A DNA stretch of 64,000 bases, taken from positions 62,009,012-62,073,011 of the forward strand of contig JAVGWX010000009.1 of NCBI GenBank assembly GCA_036924085.1, in the 5' to 3' direction. This stretch comes from Ariolimax columbianus (Eukaryota; Mollusca; Gastropoda; Stylommatophora; Arionidae). A model generated the notes under the pieces. It made no database searches and was not told the DNA's origin. It saw only the letters and a program-made list of their open reading frames with translations. This document shows, in pieces, positions 1 to 10,975 of the stretch; position 1 is the first letter of the stretch; the number at the start of each line of letters is the position of its first letter. The translations under genes and the position numbers were made by a program.

Positions 1-189
1 TGATCATGTATCCGTCTGGTGCTTCTGGAATTTAGGGCCCCAACAGATGCTCCCTGTCAGTTCTTACCCCGGTCCATGTTTTTGAGTTCTGCAAACGAGT
101 CCCTGATTGAACTGACGCCTTCCTCGAAGGTTCATCGCCACATGTTTTCTGCCTTTCCCACTGGTCCTTGTCCCTGTAGCACATCCAGT

Positions 190-840
190 GCATGGCTGCC
201 AGGGCTCTTACTGAGAGTGCGTCCTATCCATCCCCACTTTCTCCTCCTCCCCCCCCCCACCCACCCAATCTATCCAGTGCATGTCTGGTTAAACTACCCG
301 GCTTCTTACTGAGAGTGCGTCCTATCCATCCCCACTTTCTCCTCCTCCCCCCCCCACCCACCCAATCTATTCAGTGCATGTCTGGTTAAACTACCAGGCT
401 TCTTACTGAAAGGGTGTCCAATCCATTCCTAGTTTCTCTCGCCAATATATCCAGTACGTGTCTGGTTGTACACTCCAGCCTCTTACTCAGACTGTGTCCA
501 ATCCATTCTTAGTTTCTCTCGTCAATATATCCGGTGCATGTCGCATGTCTGGTTGTACACTCCAGCCTCTTACTCAGACTGTGTCCAATCCATTCTTAGT
601 TTCTCTCGTCAATATATCCAGTGCATGTCTGGTTAAACTACCAGGCTTCTTACTGAAAGGGTGTCCAATCCATTCTTAGTTTCTCTCGTCAATATATCCG
701 GTGCATGTCGCATGTCTGGTTGTACACTCTAGCCTCTTACTCAGACTGTGTCCAACCCATTCCTAGTGTCTCTCTCCAATACATCCAGTGCATGTCTAGT
801 TATACTGTCCGGTCTCTTACTGGGAGTGTGCCCTATTCAT
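190..840. repeat. Degenerate tandem repeat, period about 80-99 bp
   Basis: About seven diverged units share cttactgagagtg, tccaatccattc and cagtgcatgtctggtt. The first two units carry extra C-rich stretches, so the period falls from 99 to about 80-86 bp along the array. Short open frames here are by-products. Confidence 0.85.
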
Positions 841-1009
841 CTCTACTTTCTTTCCCTAATCTCCTGCCCTAGTGGTGTACATGGCACATCACGTATAAGA
901 CATGCACACGTGCTTCCGACCTGTAGAAAATGGCACTTCACAAAGCTGGCAGAAATCATTCCCAGCATTGTGCTAGAAAAAAAATCCAGCCATAAAGAAA
1001 CATACACAG

Positions 1010-1115
1010 GCCATAGCTGTTGTTGTTGGTGCTGAATGCTCATAATGAATAGGATTATTCGTTTGTGCGTCCTAAAAATAACGCTACGTGGCGGGTTGTC
1101 AAAGCTTTCCTCACA
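1010..1115 (-). repeat. MSR dispersed repeat, 3' end fragment
   Basis: On the minus strand this reads as the 3' end of the MSR element (agaaagctttgacaacccgcc..., acgcacaaacgaataat, then an AAC-rich tail). It matches the 3' ends at 47120-47215 and 57380-57457. It is truncated on its other side at a LINE RNase H fragment. Confidence 0.65.
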
Positions 1116-1119
1116 TGTA

Positions 1120-1275
1120 AACACAACCCAAGCTGGATCCATGTATATACAGATGGATCAGTAACAGATGCAACAGTTACAATGAATGTGGAAGATTGTT
1201 ACAGACAGTACACAAAGACATCTGGACGGGCCACATTTTCAAGAAACTTCAGAGCAGAGGTCTTAAAAATTACGT
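1120..1275 (+). pseudogene. LINE RNase H fragment (N-terminal motif)
   Basis: The reading PSWIHVYTDGSVTDAT ... FRAEVLK holds the first catalytic Asp motif (YTDGS) of type I RNase H as found in I-clade non-LTR retrotransposons, and the later NFRAEV motif. The middle is garbled and there is no second half. It is a relic; the family resembles the copy at 51934-53199, whose YTDGSV motif is at about 52377-52394. Confidence 0.7.
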
Positions 1276-1756
1276 CAGTTATGGTGTGTTTGTGTTTTTG
1301 CTCAGACCAGAAATGACTTTTAAATGAAAAGCAAACGTTTCCTATTAATCATACCAGGCCGAAGATGCAACACATTGAATGAGATGACAGCAGCCAGTGA
1401 GTAACATCTGACTGCTTGCATCAATGTCAGCCATCTATTGCTGGCAGATAATCTATTCCGCCTGTAAAAGTGGCGGCCCTGGAAACAGGCTACACTCGTC
1501 TATTCTGTCGAAGATATTAGGGTCTGCAGTTGGAAGGCAAACCCGGTCCCAAATACGACCGTGCTAAATCCAGATTTGTCTGGCCTAGATATCGCAGACT
1601 CCTTGTTAACTACGACAAAGGGTCATTTTCAAGTGAACGCCGAAAAAAGAAAAGAAGAAGAGAAGAAAAAGAAAGAAGAAGCCGTATTCATTATATAGCA
1701 CAATACAGGAGGACAGTGCAATTGTAGAAGACCGATACTCCACATCGAGCTGAAAC
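1276..1756. other. Unassigned stretch
   Basis: No gene found. An A/GAA-rich run at about 1640-1690 preceded by gaacgccgaa resembles the SINE-A 3' tail, but the body is not recognisable. Confidence 0.4.
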
Positions 1757-2092
1757 ATTGACTGACAGGTTTGTTTAAAAACTGGACTTAACGTCGGTTG
1801 AAGATATAAATTTTGTTCGTGGAGCTATTTGATTCTTAATACAATCTTTCATTTTTGAGTATACTGATACGACTTCCAAGATACATGTTCTGGTAGCATT
1901 CATGTCGTGTGTGTGTACTTAACCTTGTGTGGTAGGACATTATTTCTCGCCCCATCATGTGCCACTGACAGCCCTCAACGTCCTCCCTTGAACTACGACC
2001 AAACAGTATCTCTCTCAAAGTGTTTACCCGCTCTCTGCTATTTGTTTTAAGGTTTACGTAACTCCAGCTTCTAAACAAACCTGTCAATCAAT
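1757..2092. mobile_element. MITE-like element with about 34-bp inverted ends
   Basis: The left end gactgacaggtttgttta (from 1760) and the right end taaacaaacctgtcaatc (to 2089) are inverted copies. The similarity extends about 34 bp inward on each side (1760-1794 and 2056-2089), with about four mismatches and a one-base gap. The element is about 330 bp and has no transposase. No clear TSD was identified, so the superfamily is unknown. Confidence 0.6.
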
Positions 2093-2284
2093 CAAAATGT
2101 GTAAGCTTCTACAAATGCAAACTGTGTTGTACTATACGAGTGTGCTCTTGTCATTCGTCTCCTTGATCCTGTTGTTGTCTGTCTACTGAATTCGTCGTGT
2201 GGGAACTGTTCTCCATTTCTGTCCTCTATCTAATAGGGCGTATTGTTTCTAGAGCTTTCGATGGGAGTAGGAGTGAATTTGTAA

Positions 2285-2395
2285 AACGCAAAGCTGAGAA
2301 GTAAAGTGCTGGCGACACTGAGAAGTAAATCGCTCGCAACTCTGAGAAGTACATCGTTCACGACACAGAAGTAAAGCGCTCTAGTTTCAAGAGAC
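2285..2395. repeat. Short degenerate repeat, about 27 bp
   Basis: Four diverged units of the form gagaagtaaa-g-cgct, separated by cacact, caactct or cgacac. Confidence 0.6.
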
Positions 2396-2447
2396 CAGGG
2401 AATGAAAGCGACACACTAGGTTTTCGAATCCCTCAAGATCCCCTAAC

Positions 2448-2748
2448 GTGTCTCAAGGCGGTGGTAGAACGAATCCAGCAATCTCCCAGCGCCCCTATGC
2501 TAGCCTCAATGCGGTGGTAGAACGAATCCCTCAATCTCCCAGCGCCCCCTATGCTAGCCTCAAGGCGGTGGTAGAACGAATCCCTCAATCTCCCAGCGCC
2601 CCTTATGCTAGCCTAAAGGTGGTGGTAGAACGAATCCCTCAATCTCCCAGCGCCCCCTATGCTAGCCTCAAGGCGGTGGTAGAACGAATCCCTCAATCTC
2701 CCAGCGTCCCCTATGCTAGCCTCAAGGCGGTGGAAGCAGAGGATCGAC
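2448..2748 (+). repeat. 54-bp minisatellite, open as an 18-residue repeat
   Basis: About 5.5 units of 54 bp (ctcaaggcggtggtagaacg ...). Because 54 is a multiple of three, one frame stays open at 2448-2825 and would give an 18-residue repeat containing AVVERIPQSPSAPYAS. There is no recognisable domain, splice context or conserved flank, so I do not call a gene. Differences between units are mostly single bases. Confidence 0.85.
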
Positions 2749-2889
2749 CAAAATATATAGATAATGCTACTTCCACAACAATGAGTTACAGAGCCTTCTA
2801 CCATACAGTGGAGCATGTAACATAGTCGACAGTGAGCTTGCTTTTAAAGACTGGGATGACAGCGTGTCGGGTTCAAAACTACGGACGGA

Positions 2890-3090
2890 CAGAAACAAAT
2901 ACTAGGACCACTCCTCCAGTCGACCCAGCTGTAAATAAGTACCTGACGTATGAGTTGAGGAAGGTAAAAACAGCGAGTAAAGGAACTGACCTCCCCACCT
3001 CACATAGGCTGCGGCTAGGTACATGAAGAGTTTTCTTCATCCCAGACGGCAGTTTTTTTGTCATGGGTACGACCTTTAAATACCACAGAG
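2890..3090 (+). repeat. Degenerate SINE body (GTCGACCCAGC type)
   Basis: Contains cagtcgacccagctgtaaa, taagtacctgacg and tcttcatcccagacggcagt, a body shared with 8725-8940 and 60945-61165. The tRNA head is not visible here. Confidence 0.6.
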
Positions 3091-3884
3091 GAGCTAGACC
3101 GAACCGTCTGTTACTTCCTTTGAGACACCCCTAGTGTGGCAGTGGACTTATTCACATCCCTCTAACGCACAGAGCCCTCGAGTAAAGCCAAACGGGCATA
3201 ATTTGTCACCATAAACGTGCCAGTTGGCTAAATTAAAATCTTTCTTATGAGGAGCATGTTAAAAAATCATGAACCGCTTGTTGCCCGTTCGCGTCCCCAT
3301 GCCCATCCTTCTCTCCAGCAACTATCACTTGAATATATAACTGTCTGTCAAGTGGACACATCACTCGTTCATTCACAACTCGACACAACCTCGCCTGGTC
3401 TGGCGTCTTCTCAAAGGATCCCATTTTCTGCACAATCACCTTGGTCAGATTCCCTTTCACCAACTCTTCACCCCAATTTTCTAAAGAGTCACCTTTCAAA
3501 TGAACGGTTTTGATTCCGTCTATGTTACGTCATCGTCTACGGATTCTTTATTTACTTATTTTTGCCTGTATTTATTCTGTGTTTTTGGCCAATCAATCAC
3601 GGGCGGAGATTCTGTCTGTCGAGGTCAGATGGAATGAAGGGAAACGAGCAAGTTGCATGTTTTGTTAATGTCATATTCCTAATCACTTTTTCTCAAATGT
3701 GACTTGTCATCGCTCTCTTGAGATATTTGCGTGATGGGAAATTACGAATCATGTGAACATTTTTGTGTGCAGGGCGAAGGGGGTCTGGGAGATGGGGGTC
3801 TGGGAGATGGGGTTCAGAGATCCGAGTGTGAGGATGTTAAACAGGGCTATAGATTGGTCGGGGAGCTTTCATTAGTACATGTTG
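3091..3884. other. No recognised feature
   Basis: Mixed-composition sequence. A doubled ggtctgggagatggg motif occurs at 3781-3813; otherwise nothing can be assigned. Confidence 0.5.
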
Positions 3885-6560
3885 AAAATATGAAGAGAGA
3901 TAGGGAAAGCAAAGTGTTATATTCAGCAAACGAAGAGATATAAGGACGAAGAGTAACAGGAAAGCACATTTAAACTAAACAAACAAAGAAATGTAATGAT
4001 AAGGAGGAAAAAGAAGACATTGAGCTATATTCAGTGAATTAAGAAATATGAAGAGAAACAAAACGGAAGACATAGCAATATTCAGCGAATTAAGAAATAT
4101 GAAAAGAAAAAACGGAAGACATAGCTATCTTCAGCGAATTAAGAAATATGAAGAGAAAAAAAACGGTAGACATAGCTATATTCAGCGAATTAAGAAATAT
4201 GAAGAAAAACAAAACGGAAGACATAGCTATATTCAGCGAATTAAGAAATATGAAGAGAAAAAAAAACGGAAGACATTGAGCTATATTCAGCGAATTAAGA
4301 AATATGAAGAGAAAAAAAACGGAAGACATGGCTATATTCAGCGAATTAAGAAATATGAAGAGAAAAAACGGAAGACATAGCTATATTCAGCGAATTAAGA
4401 AATATGAAGAGAAAAAAACGGAAGACATAGCTATGTTCAGCAAATTAAGAAATATGAAGAGAAAAAACGGAAGACATAGCTATATTAAGCGAATTAAGAA
4501 ATATGAAAAGAAAAAACGGAAGACATAGCTATATTCAGCGAATTAAGAAATATGAAGAGAAAAAACGGAAGACATAGCTATATTCAGCGAATTAAGAAAT
4601 ATGAAGAGAAAAAAACGGAAGACATAGCTATATTGAGCGAATTAAGAAATATAAAGAGAAAAAAAACGGAAGACATAGCTATATTGAGCGAATTAAGAAA
4701 TATGAAGAGAAAAAAAACGGAAGACATAGCTATATTCAGCGAATTAAGAAATATGAATAGAAAAAAAACGGAAGACATAGCTATATTCAGCGAATTAAGA
4801 AATATGAAGAGAAAAAAAACGGAAGACATAGCTATATTCAGCAAATTAAGAAATATGAAGAGAAAAAAACGGAAGACATAGCTATGTTCAGCGAATTAAG
4901 AAATATGAAAAGAAAAAACGGAAGACATAGCTATATTAAGCGAATTAAGAAATATGAAGAGAAAAAACGGAAGACATAGCTATATTCAGCGAATTAAGAA
5001 ATATGAAGAGAAAAAACGGAAGACATAGCTATATTCAGCGAATTAAGAAATTTGAAGAGAAAAAAAACGGAAGACATAGCTATATTCAGCGAATTAAGAA
5101 ATAAAAAGAGAAAAAAAACGGAAGACATAGCTATATTCAGCGAATTAAGAAATATGAAGAGAAAAAAAACGGAAGACATAGCTATATTCAGCGAATTCAG
5201 AAATATGAAGAGAAAAAAAACGGAAGACATAGCTATATTCAGCGAATTAAGAAATATGAAGAGAAAAAAAACGGAAGACATAGCTATATTCAGCGAATTA
5301 AGAAATATGAAGAGAAAAAAAAACGGAAGACATAGCTATATTCAGCGAATTAAGAAATATGAAGAGAAAAAAACGGAAGACATAGCTATATTCAGCGAAT
5401 TAAGAAATATGAAGAGAAAAAAAAACGGAAGACATTGCTATATTCAGCGAATTAAGAAATATGAAGAGAAAAAAACGGAAGACATAGCTATATTCAGCGA
5501 ATTAAGAAATATGAAGAGAAAAAAAACGGAAGACATAGCTATATTCAGCGAATTAAGAAATATGAAGAGAAAAAAAACGGAAGACATAGCTATATTCAGC
5601 GAATTAAGAAATATGAAAAGAAAAAAAACGGAAGACATAGCTATCTTCAGCGAATTAAGAAATATGAAGAGGAAAAAAACGGAAGGCATAGCTATATTCA
5701 GCGAATTAAGAAATATGAAGAGAAAAAAAACGGAAGACATAGCTATATTCAGCGAATTAAGAAATATGAAGAGAAAAAACGGAAGACATAGCTATATTCA
5801 GCGAATTAAGAAATATGAAGAGAAAAAAAACGGAAAACATAGCTATATTCAGCGAATTAAGAAATATGAAGAGAAAAAAAACGGAAGACATAGCTATATT
5901 CAGCGAATTAAGAAATATGAAGAGAAAAAAAACCGAAGACATAGCTATATTCAGCGAATTAAGAAATATGAAGAGAAAAAAAACGGAAGACATAGCTATA
6001 TTCAGCGAATTAAGAAATATGAAGAGAAAAAAAACGGAAGACATAGCTATATTCAGCGAATTAAGAAATATGAAGAGAAAAAAAACGGAAGACATAGCTA
6101 TATTCAGCGAATTAAGAAATATGAAGAGAAAAAAACGGAAGACATAGCTATAATCAGCGAATTAAGAAATATGAAGAGAGAAAAAACGGAAAACATAGCT
6201 ATATTCAGCGAATTAAGAAATATGAAGAGAAAAAAAACGGAAGACATGGCTATCTTCAGCGAATTAAGAAAAATTAAGAGAAAAAAGGAGAGAGCTATAT
6301 TCATCATACGAAGAAATGTCAAGACAAAAAGATGAACACAAAGAGCTACATTCAGCAAGTTAATAAATGCAATGAGAAAAAAGATTTAGAGCTATATTCA
6401 GTAAGTGAAGAAATTTCAAGAGAAAAAAAGGAAGACACTATATTCAGCATATGAAGAAATATGAAGCGAAAAACGGAAAACAGAGCTATATTTGGCAAAT
6501 GAAGAACAAGCAAGAAACAGAGAGCTGCATTCATTAGTGAAGAAATGTAACGATGAGACA
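3885..6560. repeat. 51-bp A-rich satellite array, about 44 units
   Basis: The core at 4012-6283 repeats gaagacatagctatattcag-cgaattaagaaatatgaag followed by an A-run of 5-9. The period varies from 50 to 53 bp through the A-run length. Ends at 3885-4011 and 6284-6560 are diverged units, the usual gradient of homogenisation in the middle. Frames of up to 427 codons run through it (KRKKTEDIAIFSELRNM repeats) and shift at A-run changes; they are not genes. Confidence 0.97.
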
Positions 6561-6834
6561 AGATTAGCAATGAGGCATAACCGGTACGTGAGAAAATACA
6601 CTCTGGAGTATGTTCTGGTTGGATTATGTTTAAGTGACTATTAGGTTGTATGTGTTGAGTGCCAAGTCGGAAAATGGTGCTTTGATCACTTCTTTTTCTT
6701 GAGATTGATGTTGTCTTTGGGATTTAGGTTGGCCATATGTTTGTAGATTTCTCTCCCAGTATTCCCAGTTGCTCATCTATTCAGGAAAGTAGCTTTGCTG
6801 TCTTAACTGAGCGTAGCAAGTCAACCTGTTCCCA

Positions 6835-7125
6835 ATGAGAAAGGGATATAACCGATTCAATAGCCATTTAACACAGACAGAAATTAACTCCATCGCCAAT
6901 GTGCATGTGCAGACACCCGAACATGTCCTACATGACTGTTATATGCTTAACCGTTTGCGTATTGAGAACTGGTTCACGAAGATGGATTTCCACACAAAGC
7001 TGTTTGAAAGTCTTAAAGAACTTAAGGCAACCTTTGTCCAGAGAACCGGCCTTCACGTGTAGACATAACAAGAAAAAAGGAATGCGAGCGAGAAGAAGAA
7101 GAAGAAGAAGAAGAAGAAGATAAAA
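6835..7125 (+). pseudogene. LINE C-terminal end with GAA tail (diverged)
   Basis: The reading includes GYNRFNSHL (in place of the usual GHNRLRYHL) and TPEHVLHDC, the His/Cys part of the C-terminal zinc-binding region of RNase H-bearing LINEs. It ends in a stop at about 7060, a 45-bp spacer and a GAA run to 7122. It is an old 5'-truncated copy of the family seen at 9927-10461. Confidence 0.75.
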
Positions 7126-7629
7126 GAAGAAGAACTGTTTCTGCCGTATCTCACTCTTCTCCCCATTCCGCTCCCTCTCTTGTGTTTATTTGTGCTAATT
7201 GGAGTCAAACTGAATAGCTAGTTTCTGGCAGCTATCAGCACGTCGGACGTTATCAGCTTTCGTGTCGTTCTTTATCAGACGTGGGACTACTGAGCCGGAA
7301 AGTCGTATAGGGCATGAACGTTGGTAGTACAGACGCATTAAATATCTATTTTCTCATACATCCGCTGTGTTCAATTGTCGTGTATATATTACACAGCTGC
7401 TCGCGAGAAATCTACAAATAAACACAGAGCGAGGTTAAACAAACACACCTCGAGAATTTTTGGGTAGGATTTACAAAGATCAGGGATGAAAGGGCTCTTG
7501 TTCTGACAGTCGTCTCGCATCTGGGTATTCAATTTATCGTTCTTGTTTTCGAAAAAACTATTACTGAAAAAAATTCGGTCCGTCTGTCTACCTTTTATTG
7601 TTGTTTGTCCATCGTTTCCGAAAAGGATT
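7126..7629. other. No recognised feature
   Basis: No coding or repeat signature beyond the probable 3' untranslated part of the minus-strand LINE that ends near 7632. Confidence 0.4.
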
Positions 7630-8540
7630 ACATTGTCATCTATCAATCCCGGAGTGGGTTCGGAAATGGCTGATCAAACCAATCCGAGCCCGAAATCGTC
7701 TGTCACACTGAAGGCAGATAAACACTGTCTGTCCGTCAGACTGAGGCAGCTCTTCTCTTGGTTTTCGTGCGGCACGTCTCCGTTAACTTCCTTGATTCTT
7801 GCCTGCTCCATATGCGCCGTATCAGCAGAGATTTGTCTACGCCAGTCAGAGCGATCAGCAGCAATGGTGTACCAATAGTCAATTAGGCCGCAATTCTTCA
7901 TTGAGGCTTTCACGGTGTCTTTGTAATGTTTTATTTGGTCACCGAGACCTCGCTTGCCTGACTCAAGCTTGCTTTGATTATTTTCATTAGAAGCCGCTCA
8001 TCTGACATGCGGACAACATGGCCAGTCCATCTAAGCTGCGATTTGCTCAGAGCTGCGTATATGCTTGTCATACCAGCCCGCGGGATCAAAATGCTGAGCA
8101 GCGCATGAGCTGCAGTGGTCAGTGACCCATAGCTGACTGCTAGCGTCAGGGCCAGCGAACCAAAGCTGCCAAGACCCTTCTACACCTCCACGCGGTGATC
8201 CTGGATAACAGGCTGCAGCAGGGCAGACTGGCTACGGAGAAGGGATCGAAGAGAAATGCTAACCTGGTACTCAAAAAATGCTTGCTGAAGTCGGTTGTGT
8301 TGGACCGAAAGGTGCAAATATCACAGTCAAGCTTTAAACTACGACACAAAGCATTCCGTTCTCTGGACTACATTCTGCTACTTAAGCCCTTTCATGATTT
8401 GGTAGTGGGAGATTGAGAACGAACGAAGCCAAGCCAAGCCATACCAGCCCGCGAAAGAACTTCTACATCTGTGATCTTATCTCGCCTTTCTATGTTCAGC
8501 AGTTTCCTTAGGTAGCCCCGATGGAAGTGACCAAATATAT
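7630..8540 (-). pseudogene. LINE C-terminal region, split by a SINE
   Basis: Read on the minus strand from 8540 to 7632: RGYLRKLLNIERRDKITDVE, then (after the SINE) SQLRWTGHVVRM, and DTVKASMKNCGL followed by SDWRR. It closes with GLISHFRTHSGIDR and a stop, a C2H2-like end (SHxRTH) seen at the end of a common group of non-LTR retrotransposons. Several frameshifts and stops show it is dead. SINE-A at 8083-8440 interrupts it exactly, with a 14-bp duplication of LINE sequence on both sides. Confidence 0.85.
8083..8440 (+). mobile_element. SINE-A, full length, AAGCC tail, TSD
   Basis: Head gggatcaaaatgctgagcag, body with the core gaagtcggttgtgttggacc, end gagattgagaacgaacgaag and a tail of AAGCC pentamers. 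The 14-bp TSD cataccagcccgcg lies at 8069-8082 and 8440-8453 (one base overlaps the tail). The interrupted host is a LINE on the minus strand. A short tRNA-like A-box (agctgcagtgg) may be present in the head, but no convincing B-box was found. Confidence 0.93.
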
Positions 8541-8724
8541 ATGTATGTGTGTAACTTGACTTTACATACATTATATGATTTCTAGACGTGAAATTTTCCA
8601 GCCTACAAATATTAGCTGGTCACTGTTCTGAACTGGATTCTGGTAACAAATCATAAATTATATCATGTTACTATTATTGGCTTCATTTCTGACCTCCTTA
8701 ACCGTACTCAAAAGGCTGTCTGAT

Positions 8725-8940
8725 TTAGCGCAGTATTAGAGCACTCGCTTCACGAGGTTAACCCGGCTTCGGTCGACCCATCTGTAAATGGGTAACTGTC
8801 TTACTATTCGGAAATGGAACTGATCATCCCACCTCATAAACATACTCTGGCCTCACACAGTGATATCTCAAACACTTCCACTTCATCCCCGACAGCACTG
8901 TCTGCTTCTGGACTACCTTGACCTTAGTATGCTGATATAA
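8725..8940 (+). repeat. tRNA-headed SINE, diverged
   Basis: The head tttagcgcagtattagagca resembles an A-box region. It is followed by cggtcgacccatctgtaaatg and, near the end, acttcatccccgacagcact. The same body occurs at 2890-3090 and 60945-61165. Confidence 0.65.
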
Positions 8941-8999
8941 TGATACCCCTCAGGTATTCTCAGAATGCATTATAACATAATAATGCATAATAATGCATA

Positions 9000-9175
9000 G
9001 TGGTGTCTGCTTGGAATGCATTGCCAGGGGAGGTAGTGGAGGCAGGGACAGTTAATGCATTTAAGAATAAACTGGATGCGCATAGCTTTTAGAGCAAGGG
9101 GATGTAAATGTAACTGGTTGTATACAGACTCTGCAGGGTCTTCTAAACCAGTATAAAAACGTTAAGTTAAGAACA
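9000..9175 (+). pseudogene. CR1/L2-like LINE, 3' end only
   Basis: Encodes [19 protein letters not shown] then KNKLDAH and a stop, followed by the same 3' untranslated segment (ttgtatacagactctgcagg) as at 10576-10755. It is severely 5'-truncated. It ends in gttaagttaag, probably the family's 3' terminal microsatellite. Confidence 0.85.
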
Positions 9176-9515
9176 GCTTCAGCTACGGCTAGCATTTTTA
9201 GTTTGAGAACATCAGGTTTATTAGAGCGCCCTTCTTAAACCTACGTGGTGTGTAATGTCAAGTGTTGGTGCACCTTCTACCCACAAACGGGACTGCACCT
9301 TGGATTCGAATCACAGATGCATCTCATAGTTTATCGAATGTCTTAATCCGCTGTGAAATCTCTACAGCATTTATCCCCATAGATAAGGTCCATCAGAAGG
9401 AATTACAGGGCTTAACGTAACTTAACATACTTGTCTCTGCATGTTTTCAGGTATATTTTAAGGGTATAAAGAGGAGACCACGAATAGCGAAAAGGAAAAA
9501 TGCATATTTCCTTGG
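9176..9515. other. No recognised feature
   Basis: No open frame or repeat assigned; it lies just upstream of the nested LINEs. Confidence 0.4.
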
Positions 9516-9669
9516 TTTTTTTAAACTGGATATCGAGGAAAATCGGTTAGTAACCAATATCTTGTATAGAAAACAGCTAACATATTTTGCCCCCATCAAA
9601 CGCAACAATGACCTGGAGATACTGGACGGTATGGTGCCGGAAAAGTGGGGCAGAGGCAGGCCGAGGAAG

Positions 9670-10752
9670 TGACAGTCAAACTGTATACAGCATTAGTTAG
9701 ACCTAGATTGGAGTACTGTGTACAGGTGTCGAGTCCTTATCATATAGGGAATATAAACATGCTGGAAAAAATACAAAATAGAGCGACAAAGCTTATAGTG
9801 GGATTCTAGAATTATTGTCCCAGAAAAACCAGCCTACAGTGTCTAGAAGAGAGAAGAATTCGAGGTGACTTAATACAGGTTTATAAGATGATCAGAGGAA
9901 TGGATAAATTAGACTAACAAGTTTGTGCCAGCAGTCCGCACCAAAAAGGGTAGTGGTACAGTGGGTCCCATCACACTGCAACATCCAAGGCAACGAGGAG
10001 GCAGACAGACTGGCAAAAGAAGGTGCAAGACTACCACAAACAGATACTAGTATGACGTACGATGAGTCAAAACGGCTTATCAAAGCCAGATACATGACCA
10101 AAGGGGAAACCGAACATACTGGTTACACCAAAAACCATGCCTATTACCAGTTGAACCGAAGAGAGCAGGTCGTTGTCTTCACACTTCGCACTGGCCACAA
10201 TAGACTGAGGTACCACCTATTCAACAAATTGAAGATAGGTGGTACCGACGAATGCCCGTGCGGTACTGGTAAAATGACCGCTGAACATCTGCTGCAGAAC
10301 TGCCCGACATACGAGGATCAGAGAGAGCAGATGTGGCCATCACCAGTGGAACTGCAAGAAAAGCTCTATGGCAGTGGCGACAGCCTCAGGATGACCGCCA
10401 CTTTTTTCGAAAAAAATAATGGCTACTGTCTGATTGCGTACGAAGAAGAAGAAGAAGAAGAAGACTAACAAGTTTGTTTTTTAAATACAGCCACCCACAA
10501 TAACAAGAGGGCATAGCTACAAACTGACTAAAGAGAGGTCCAGATTAGATATTAGGAAATCTTTTTTTAGTCAGAGAGTGGTGAATGCTTGGAATGCATT
10601 GCCACGGGAGGTAGTGGAGGCAGGGACAGTTAATGCATTTAAGAATAAATTTGATGCGCATAGCTTTTAGAGCAATGTGATGTAAGTGAAACTGGTTGTA
10701 TACAGACTCTACGGAGTCTTCTAAACCAGTATAAAGACGTTCAGTTAAGTTA
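9670..10752 (+). pseudogene. Middle LINE (CR1/L2-like), split by a third LINE
   Basis: The left part reads VKLYTALVRPRLEYCVQV, then NRATKLIVGF and RRIRGDLIQVYKMIRGM, the standard end of CR1/L2-type reverse transcriptases. The right part (from 10478) reads [20 protein letters not shown] then [21 protein letters not shown] stop is followed by a 3' untranslated segment ending gttcagttaagttaa. Several stops interrupt the frame. The break at 9926/10462 is filled by an I-like LINE with a 16-bp duplication. Confidence 0.9.
9927..10461 (+). mobile_element. Inner LINE: RNase H plus C-terminal region, GAA tail, TSD
   Basis: A 5'-truncated copy of an RNase H-bearing (I/Nimbus-like) LINE. It begins in the last third of RNase H (VQWVPSHC, GNEEADRLAKEGA), continues to FTLRTGHNRLRYHLF and ECPCGTGKMTAEHLLQNC (zinc-binding Cys/His cluster), and ends in cgtac plus GAA repeats. 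One frame stays open from 9923 to 10468; its last Glu run is only the tail being read. The 16-bp TSD agactaacaagtttgt lies at 9911-9926 and 10462-10477. By eye it is about 97% identical to 52659-53160, so the insertion is young. Confidence 0.95.
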
Positions 10753-10975
10753 AGGAGAAGATGGACACAAGACATCACGGAGGTCCTGAGGTTGACAGGG
10801 ACAGAGGCGGGTGTTCTGGCTAGAGATCGAAAGTTTTACAGATCGGCTGTTATGAAGAGTGACTTTCTGCAAATGACATGCTAGATGATGAAAGAGAAGA
10901 CGCACAACCAATTATCCTCTTTTGGGTGATGACGGTGCAATGGATGAAATGCTAATATAAAGATTATTCAGTTTA

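Larger units (their letters stand above)
9520..10905 (+). pseudogene. Outer LINE (RGRPRRRW type), split by a second LINE
   Basis: The left piece (about 9520-9669) reads LDIEENRLVTNILYRKQ ... DGMVPEKWGRGRPRK. The right piece (10753-10880) resumes RRRWTQDITEVL ... TEAGVLARDRKFYRSAV and a stop. The intact order is seen in the related copy at 61838-62441 (GMVPGKRGRGRPRRRWHQDI). The break falls inside the Arg-rich motif, with agga at both edges. The intervening 1.08 kb is a CR1/L2-like LINE that itself contains a third LINE. Confidence 0.9.

Noticed and set aside
5052..6335. 427-codon open frame on +
   Set aside because: It is the 51-bp satellite read through; frame changes follow A-run length and there is no domain.
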